Positions 5,938 to 9,575 of a stretch of 9,575 nucleotides of DNA are shown piece by piece. Position 1 is the first letter of the stretch. Each line of letters opens with the position of its first letter. The notes beneath the pieces are model-generated. The model did not search any database. It was not told the origin of the DNA and worked only from the letters and a program-made list of their open reading frames with translations. Source of the DNA: an uncultured Kineosporia sp. (GTDB lineage Bacteria; Actinomycetota; Actinomycetes; Actinomycetales; Kineosporiaceae); the NCBI GenBank assembly GCA_937859855.1, contig CALMAR010000410.1, positions 1 through 9,575 on the forward strand, written 5' to 3'. A program made the translations under genes and the position numbers.

Positions 5938-7351
5938 GGCTCGGCTCCTCACTGGTACCGGTCTGGGGGGCGGCCTTGAGCTGAACCTCACCGGCGCCCT
6001 GTTTGACGTCCACGATCAGGACCGGAAGCCCGGCTGGTCCAACCTCCTTGGTCACCAGGTGCTGGCCGGACCGGTGGCCCGGGTCGAACTTGATCGTGTC
6101 CCCGGCGTCCAGCAGTTGCCCGGCGCCCATCTCCACCCGTACTTCAGTCGGCACATTCTGCGGGGTGGTCAGAATCAGTTCACCAGCTCCGACTCGGACA
6201 GTCACCCGGACCGGATCGGCGGTGGTGGCGCCAGGCAGAATCCTGGCATCGGTCAGCCGCAGTTCAGCTTGGCCCAGCCCGAGGTTGTACTGCCGCTCGG
6301 CCTGCACCCGCGACGCGGGCTGCCAATTGAACTGCCCGATGGCGGCGTTGTGCTGGCCCGAGCCGACTCCAGCGCCGTGCACGGTGCTCCCGATCAGCAC
6401 GACGGCGGTGAGCAGGATGCCGATCCCGGCCAGGCCACCGGAACGGCGGCCGGACAGCCCGGCGACGACGATGCCGGCCGCCACCACGCCCAGCGAGGCA
6501 GCCAGCGCGATCAAGGCGATCGGGTGAGCCGGTGAGCTGGCGTTCTGGCCAGCGAATCCGATCACGGCACCGGCCAGCAGGGCCAGGCCCAGGGTGATCC
6601 GGGTGATCCGCCGGGAGGCCCGGGCCGGGTCGGGCGGGTAGACCGGTGGCGTCCACCGCCGCGAGGCCGGATCGGCCCGCGGATCCGTCACCGGCTGCGG
6701 TGTGGGCGGGTATGCCGTTGCCGCGAAATGCGTTTCGGTATCGGTCCGTTCCGGCGTGCCGTAATCGGGATCTGCGCCCGGGCCGACCGGCCGGGATCCG
6801 CCCGGCTCGCCCGGCTCCGCTGCAGGCGGCCAGGAGGGGTTGCTGTGCCGGTGCATCCACCAGATCAGGCCGATCAGGAAGAGCAGGGCCAGCACCCTCG
6901 GCGGCCCGGCGAACACATGGTCACCGGCCGCGTTACCGAACAGGGACAGCGAGAGCAGCACGGCACCGACGAACCCGGCGCTGAACCGGCCATGAATGGC
7001 CTCCTGGAGGTGGATCCGGCCGTTCTGCTGGGGCAGCAGCAGCCAGCCGATGCCGTAGGCCGCGACGCCGATCCCACCAGCGAAGGCCAGGGCCACGAAG
7101 ATGCCCCGCACCAGGATCGGGTCGACCCCCCAGCGCCGGGCCAGACCGGCGGCCACCCCGGCCGCCCATCGGCCGTCGTCGGGCCGGTAGATGCCGAAGC
7201 TGCGCATCCAGCCGAAGAAGTCCTGCATACCGCGGGGCGGCTGTCCGGAGGATGTGACCGGCGTGACCGGGACGCCGGAGCCCGCGCCAGTGGGACTGGC
7301 CGGGTCCTGAGCCGGGTCTGGTCCTCCGGCCGGGGGCAGTTCAGTGTTCAT
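5930..7351 (-). CDS. PspC-domain membrane protein with LiaF-like C-terminal domain
   Basis: A 473-residue membrane protein, probably a sensor or modulator of envelope stress acting on the adjacent two-component system. After a Pro/Gly/Ser-rich N terminus, the PspC domain (about 55-110) contains DDGRWAAGVAAGLARRWGVD, LVRGIFVALAFAGGIGVAAY and the end GWLLLP. Two more hydrophobic segments follow (about 123-142 and 153-168), then a Pro-rich linker and three further helices (around ITLGLALLAGAVIGFAG, IALIALAASLGVVAAGIVVA and GIGILLTAVVLIGS). The last roughly 130 residues form a beta-rich domain with repeated glycine turns (VRVGAGEL, VEMGAGQL, VKQGAGEV), as in the C-terminal domain of LiaF-like antibiotic-response proteins. 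The minus-strand frame stays open to 9187, but that is the shadow of the divergent genes. The ATG at 7351 directly precedes the domain and faces the kinase start. There is no clear Shine-Dalgarno; a weak -10-like CACAGT lies seven bases upstream. Confidence 0.85.
   Translation of the reverse strand: MNTELPPAGGPDPAQDPASPTGAGSGVPVTPVTSSGQPPRGMQDFFGWMRSFGIYRPDDGRWAAGVAAGLARRWGVDPILVRGIFVALAFAGGIGVAAYGIGWLLLPQQNGRIHLQEAIHGRFSAGFVGAVLLSLSLFGNAAGDHVFAGPPRVLALLFLIGLIWWMHRHSNPSWPPAAEPGEPGGSRPVGPGADPDYGTPERTDTETHFAATAYPPTPQPVTDPRADPASRRWTPPVYPPDPARASRRITRITLGLALLAGAVIGFAGQNASSPAHPIALIALAASLGVVAAGIVVAGLSGRRSGGLAGIGILLTAVVLIGSTVHGAGVGSGQHNAAIGQFNWQPASRVQAERQYNLGLGQAELRLTDARILPGATTADPVRVTVRVGAGELILTTPQNVPTEVRVEMGAGQLLDAGDTIKFDPGHRSGQHLVTKEVGPAGLPVLIVDVKQGAGEVQLKAAPQTGTSEEPSHV
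5945..5950 (-). promoter_or_regulatory. Ribosome binding site of the small membrane protein
   Basis: GAGGAG on the minus strand, seven bases before the ATG at 5937, embedded in the 3' end of the PspC/LiaF-like gene. It decides the start of the 88-residue protein. Confidence 0.6.
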
Positions 7352-7504
7352 GCCGATGACTGTGCCGCTGAAACCGGCGACGGGGGATCGGGGACAGCCC
7401 TGAGCCCACCCTGACCCGGTCCGCCGATGAGCGGCAGCGACTCCGGGACGGCTGGGGTGTGATCCCTGAGGCCGGCCGGGCCCCGAACGTGTGACGATGA
7501 CGCT
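7352..7504. promoter_or_regulatory. Divergent promoter region between the PspC/LiaF operon and the two-component operon
   Basis: This 153-base gap separates the starts at 7351 (minus) and 7505 (plus). Neither start has a Shine-Dalgarno sequence. Weak -10-like hexamers lie close to both: CACAGT on the minus strand seven bases before ATG (plus-strand 7359-7364), and GACGAT on the plus strand (7493-7498) six bases before GTG. Both keep the conserved A2 and T6 of TAnnnT. Three copies of CCCTGA lie in the region (7398-7403, 7409-7414, 7464-7469). Being shared by the sensor, its regulator and the PspC/LiaF-like gene, it is the natural place for autoregulation by the response regulator, though no site is proven. 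Confidence 0.5.
7398..7469 (+). repeat. Three direct CCCTGA repeats at helical spacing
   Basis: CCCTGA begins at 7398, 7409 and 7464, so the copies are 11 and 55 bases apart, near one and five DNA turns. The first two sit in gCCCTGAgCCC and aCCCTGAcCC. They could be binding sites for the adjacent LuxR-type regulator. CCCTGA also occurs inside genes here, where the Leu codon CTG makes it common, so chance is not excluded. Confidence 0.35.
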
Positions 7505-8821
7505 GTGAGCACGCCGATGATCGATTCGGCCCAGCGCCCGGGTGACCCCGGGGCGACGGCGGGCAAGGCTGGCCTGACCCAGGGCCAGCCGATGCGCCCG
7601 CCGCTGGAACGCGCGCGCGAAGGCCGGGTACTGGGCGGCGTCACCGGCGGTGTGGCCGCCCATCTGAGCGTTCCGCGCAAGATGGTCAGGATCGGCTTCG
7701 CGGTGGCCACGTTCGCTGGGGGCGCGGGCGCCGTCCTGTACTGCTGGCTGTGGGCGCTGCTGCCGAACGGCCCGGGTCATCCAGATGCCAGGAATCCGGG
7801 TGATCCGTCGGATCCGGCGGCGCTGCGGCAGCACGAGCGGGACAAGCGCCGCTCGCGGGTCCGGGCCGATGTGGTGGCCGGGATCTTCCTGCTGGCCGCC
7901 GGAGCCCTGCTGATCGCGGCCCGTCAGCACTGGAAAGTGGTCAATCCCGGGTTGCTGCTGCCGCTGCTGGTGGTCGCGGCCGGAGCGGTGATCGCCTACG
8001 CGCAGTTCGACGATGCCGACCGGGTGCGCTGGTTCCAGCGGACCGGCCTGGGAACCTCCACCGCACTGCTGCGGCTGAGCGTCGGGGTGATGCTGGTCGT
8101 GCTCGGCGTCCTGCTGCTGGTGGTCCAGGGCTTCGACCTGGTGCTGCTGGGCAAGACCCTGCTGGCCGCGATCGCCGTCCTGGGCGGGGTCGGGCTGGTG
8201 CTGGCGCCCTGGGGGGTCCGGCTCTGGCGGGATCTGGGCGAGGAGCGAGCGGCCCGGGCCCGCGAGGCCGAACGGGCCGACATCGCCGCTCACCTGCACG
8301 ACTCGGTACTGCAGACGCTGGCCCTGATCCAGCACCGCAGCCAGGACCAGAACGAGGTCAGCCGGCTGGCCCGGGCCCAGGAACGTGATCTGCGCGGGTG
8401 GCTCTACGGTGCCCAGGCGGGCGACCCGGCCACGATCGCGGCCCAGGTGGAAGCCATGGTGGCCGAGGTGGAGGATGTGCACGCCGCCGTCATCGACGTG
8501 ATCACCGTCGGCGACAAGCCGGTCGATGAGCACTCCCAGGCCCTGCTGGCCGCGCTGCGGGAGGCCGTGCTGAATGCGGCCCGGCACGCCGACGGCCCGG
8601 TTCAGGTGTACGTCGAGTGCGGCCCGGACGGCGTCGAGGCCTTCGTCCGGGACCGAGGGCCGGGCTTCGAGCCTGCAGCGGTGCCGGGCGACCGGCATGG
8701 TGTGAAGGAGTCGATCATCGCCCGGATGCGACGGCACGGCGGCGACGCCCGGATCCGGTCGGCGCTGGGCGAGGGCACCGAGGTGCGGCTGCGGCTGCCG
8801 GAGCCGGAGGAGGAAACGTGA
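7505..8821 (+). CDS. Sensor histidine kinase with N-terminal PspC domain
   Basis: A 438-residue membrane kinase that should sense an envelope signal and phosphorylate the response regulator encoded next. After a polar N terminus, the PspC domain spans about residues 32-88 (EGRVLGGVTGGVAAHLSVP, ending WLWALLPNG). Four further hydrophobic segments lie near 122-139, 147-166, 187-208 and 213-236. The dimerisation/phosphoacceptor helix contains ADIAAHLHDSVLQTLALIQ, with His265 followed by Asp266 as in the NarX/LiaS-like HisKA_3 class. The ATPase domain shows the N box (LREAVLNAARHA, Asn357), the G1 box DRGPGFEP (383-390), a G2-like GVKESIIARM (399-408) and GEGTEVRLRLP near the end. The GTG start is chosen because the frame begins there and it faces the divergent promoter. 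The stop overlaps the regulator start as GTGA. The arrangement resembles actinobacterial PspC-kinase pairs such as Streptomyces MacRS, compared from memory only. The signal is unknown. Confidence 0.9.
   Translation: MSTPMIDSAQRPGDPGATAGKAGLTQGQPMRPPLERAREGRVLGGVTGGVAAHLSVPRKMVRIGFAVATFAGGAGAVLYCWLWALLPNGPGHPDARNPGDPSDPAALRQHERDKRRSRVRADVVAGIFLLAAGALLIAARQHWKVVNPGLLLPLLVVAAGAVIAYAQFDDADRVRWFQRTGLGTSTALLRLSVGVMLVVLGVLLLVVQGFDLVLLGKTLLAAIAVLGGVGLVLAPWGVRLWRDLGEERAARAREAERADIAAHLHDSVLQTLALIQHRSQDQNEVSRLARAQERDLRGWLYGAQAGDPATIAAQVEAMVAEVEDVHAAVIDVITVGDKPVDEHSQALLAALREAVLNAARHADGPVQVYVECGPDGVEAFVRDRGPGFEPAAVPGDRHGVKESIIARMRRHGGDARIRSALGEGTEVRLRLPEPEEET
8806..8813 (+). promoter_or_regulatory. Ribosome binding site of the response regulator
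   Basis: GGAGGAGG lies 4-7 bases before the GTG at 8818, within the Glu-rich last codons of the kinase. It fixes the regulator start at the GTG overlapping the kinase stop rather than the upstream in-frame ATG at 8617. Confidence 0.65.
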
Positions 8822-9537
8822 GCGCCGAATCCCCGGGGGCCAGTGCAACCCAGCCGGTGACGGTGGTGATCGTGGACGATCACCGGGTCTTCCGCAGTGG
8901 CGTGCGGGCCGAACTGGCGGGCGCCGAGGCGGACGGGCGGCTGTCGATCGTCGGAGAGGCCGGTGACGTCGACGAGGCCGTGGCCGTGGTGCTGCGCACT
9001 CGCCCGGACGTGGTGCTGCTGGACGTGCACCTGCCCGGCGGCACGGTCCGGCCAGGCGGCCGGTCAGTGCTGCAGCAGTCACAACCGATTCTCTGCGCCG
9101 AGGCGGACGGCCGGACGGTTCGCTTTCTGGCCCTGAGTGTTTCGGACGCCGCCGAGGACGTGATCGCGGTGATCCGGGCTGGAGCACGAGGCTACGTGAC
9201 CAAATCGATCGGAGGCACCGAACTGGTCGATGCGGTGCTGCGAGTGGCCGGGGGGGACGCCGTCTTCTCGCCCCGGCTGGCCGGTTTCGTCCTGGACGCG
9301 TTCGGTACCGGGGCCGGTGAGGTGGCCGCGGTGGACGACGAGCTGGATCGGCTCTCGGCCCGCGAGCGCGAGGTGATGCGCCTGATCGCCCGCGGCTACG
9401 CCTACAAGGAAGTGGCCCGGGAGCTGTTCATCTCGGTGAAGACGGTGGAGACCCACGTCTCCGCCGTCCTGCGCAAGCTGCAACTCTCCAGCCGGCATGA
9501 ACTGACCCGCTGGGCCGCTGACCGCCGCCTGCTCTGA
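8818..9537 (+). CDS. NarL/LuxR-type response regulator
   Basis: A 239-residue DNA-binding response regulator, the likely partner of the overlapping PspC kinase. The receiver domain begins VTVVIVDDHRVF, with acidic pair Asp20-Asp21, phosphoacceptor Asp69 in VVLLDVHLPGG, Ser107 in FLALSVSD as switch residue and Lys129 in GYVTKS. The spacing Asp69-Lys129 is 60 residues against about 50 in NarL, so there is an extra segment of about ten residues around TVRPGGRSVLQQSQPILCAE (76-95). The LuxR-type helix-turn-helix spans about 178-234, with recognition helix KTVETHVSAVLRKLQ (208-222). The ending SSRHELTRWAADRRLL is typical of actinobacterial PspC-linked regulators. It probably binds the divergent promoter at 7352-7504 and other cell-envelope genes. 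Only 38 bases follow the stop, with no recognisable terminator. Confidence 0.9.
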   Translation: MSAESPGASATQPVTVVIVDDHRVFRSGVRAELAGAEADGRLSIVGEAGDVDEAVAVVLRTRPDVVLLDVHLPGGTVRPGGRSVLQQSQPILCAEADGRTVRFLALSVSDAAEDVIAVIRAGARGYVTKSIGGTELVDAVLRVAGGDAVFSPRLAGFVLDAFGTGAGEVAAVDDELDRLSAREREVMRLIARGYAYKEVARELFISVKTVETHVSAVLRKLQLSSRHELTRWAADRRLL

Positions 9538-9575
9538 TCAGCGCGGCCTCCCTACCACTGCCGCACGAGCTGGGC

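Noticed and set aside
7352..7504. Search for the MacR-type palindrome (TGAGTAC-nn-GTACTCA, as I remember it from Streptomyces)
   Set aside because: I found no match in the divergent region, so I do not assign macS/macR gene symbols.
7352..9187. Minus-strand frame continuing from the PspC gene for about 1.8 kb across the kinase and regulator
   Set aside because: It is antisense to two genes with complete domain motifs and its translation is low-complexity Pro/Arg/Gly/Gln sequence. It stays open because GC-rich codon bias removes stop codons.
9538..9575. Possible C-terminal end of a minus-strand gene entering from the right edge (AQLVRQW followed by TAG at 9552-9554)
   Set aside because: Only seven codons are visible. 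This is too little to support a gene, although convergent transcription there is possible.

Overview
The window is very GC-rich DNA (about 70% by eye). Codon third positions are almost all G or C, GTG starts are common and genes are tightly packed. With the PspC-type sensor kinase, a MacR-like response regulator and apparent leaderless promoters, this points to an actinobacterial chromosome. Nothing narrows it to a genus. I see no rRNA, tRNA, CRISPR array, insertion sequence or phage gene, and no gap longer than about 155 bases between genes.

Layout, left to right. (1) The 3' part of a membrane acyltransferase with a C-terminal SGNH domain enters from the left edge on the + strand. (2) It converges, five bases apart, on a two-gene minus-strand operon: a single-domain Nudix hydrolase followed without a gap by a sugar-1-phosphate nucleotidyltransferase. 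(3) A 131-base divergent promoter region separates that operon from a plus-strand pair: a protein with two intact Nudix domains, and a 717-residue Eco57I-type N6-adenine DNA methyltransferase that overlaps it by four bases. (4) The methyltransferase meets the next minus-strand operon stop codon to stop codon, sharing one CTAG. That operon encodes a PspC/LiaF-like membrane protein and an 88-residue two-helix membrane protein. (5) Across a 153-base divergent promoter region lies a plus-strand two-component system: a histidine kinase with its own PspC domain and a NarL/LuxR-type response regulator, overlapping by four bases.

The right half is a recognisable envelope-stress module. Membrane PspC/LiaF-like and LiaI-like proteins sit head to head with a PspC-containing kinase and its regulator, probably under autoregulation from the shared intergenic region. 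The left half is less familiar. Three Nudix domains lie within about 1.5 kb around one divergent promoter, one arm coupled to a nucleotidyltransferase and the other to a DNA methyltransferase without a visible nuclease. The tandem-Nudix/methyltransferase pair is the best candidate here for an undescribed functional partnership, but the sequence gives linkage and coupling, not a mechanism.

Translation signals show a clear pattern. The first gene of each of the four operons with a visible start lacks a Shine-Dalgarno sequence and has a -10-like hexamer 6-7 bases before its start codon, suggesting leaderless mRNAs. Each second gene has a good purine-rich ribosome binding site.
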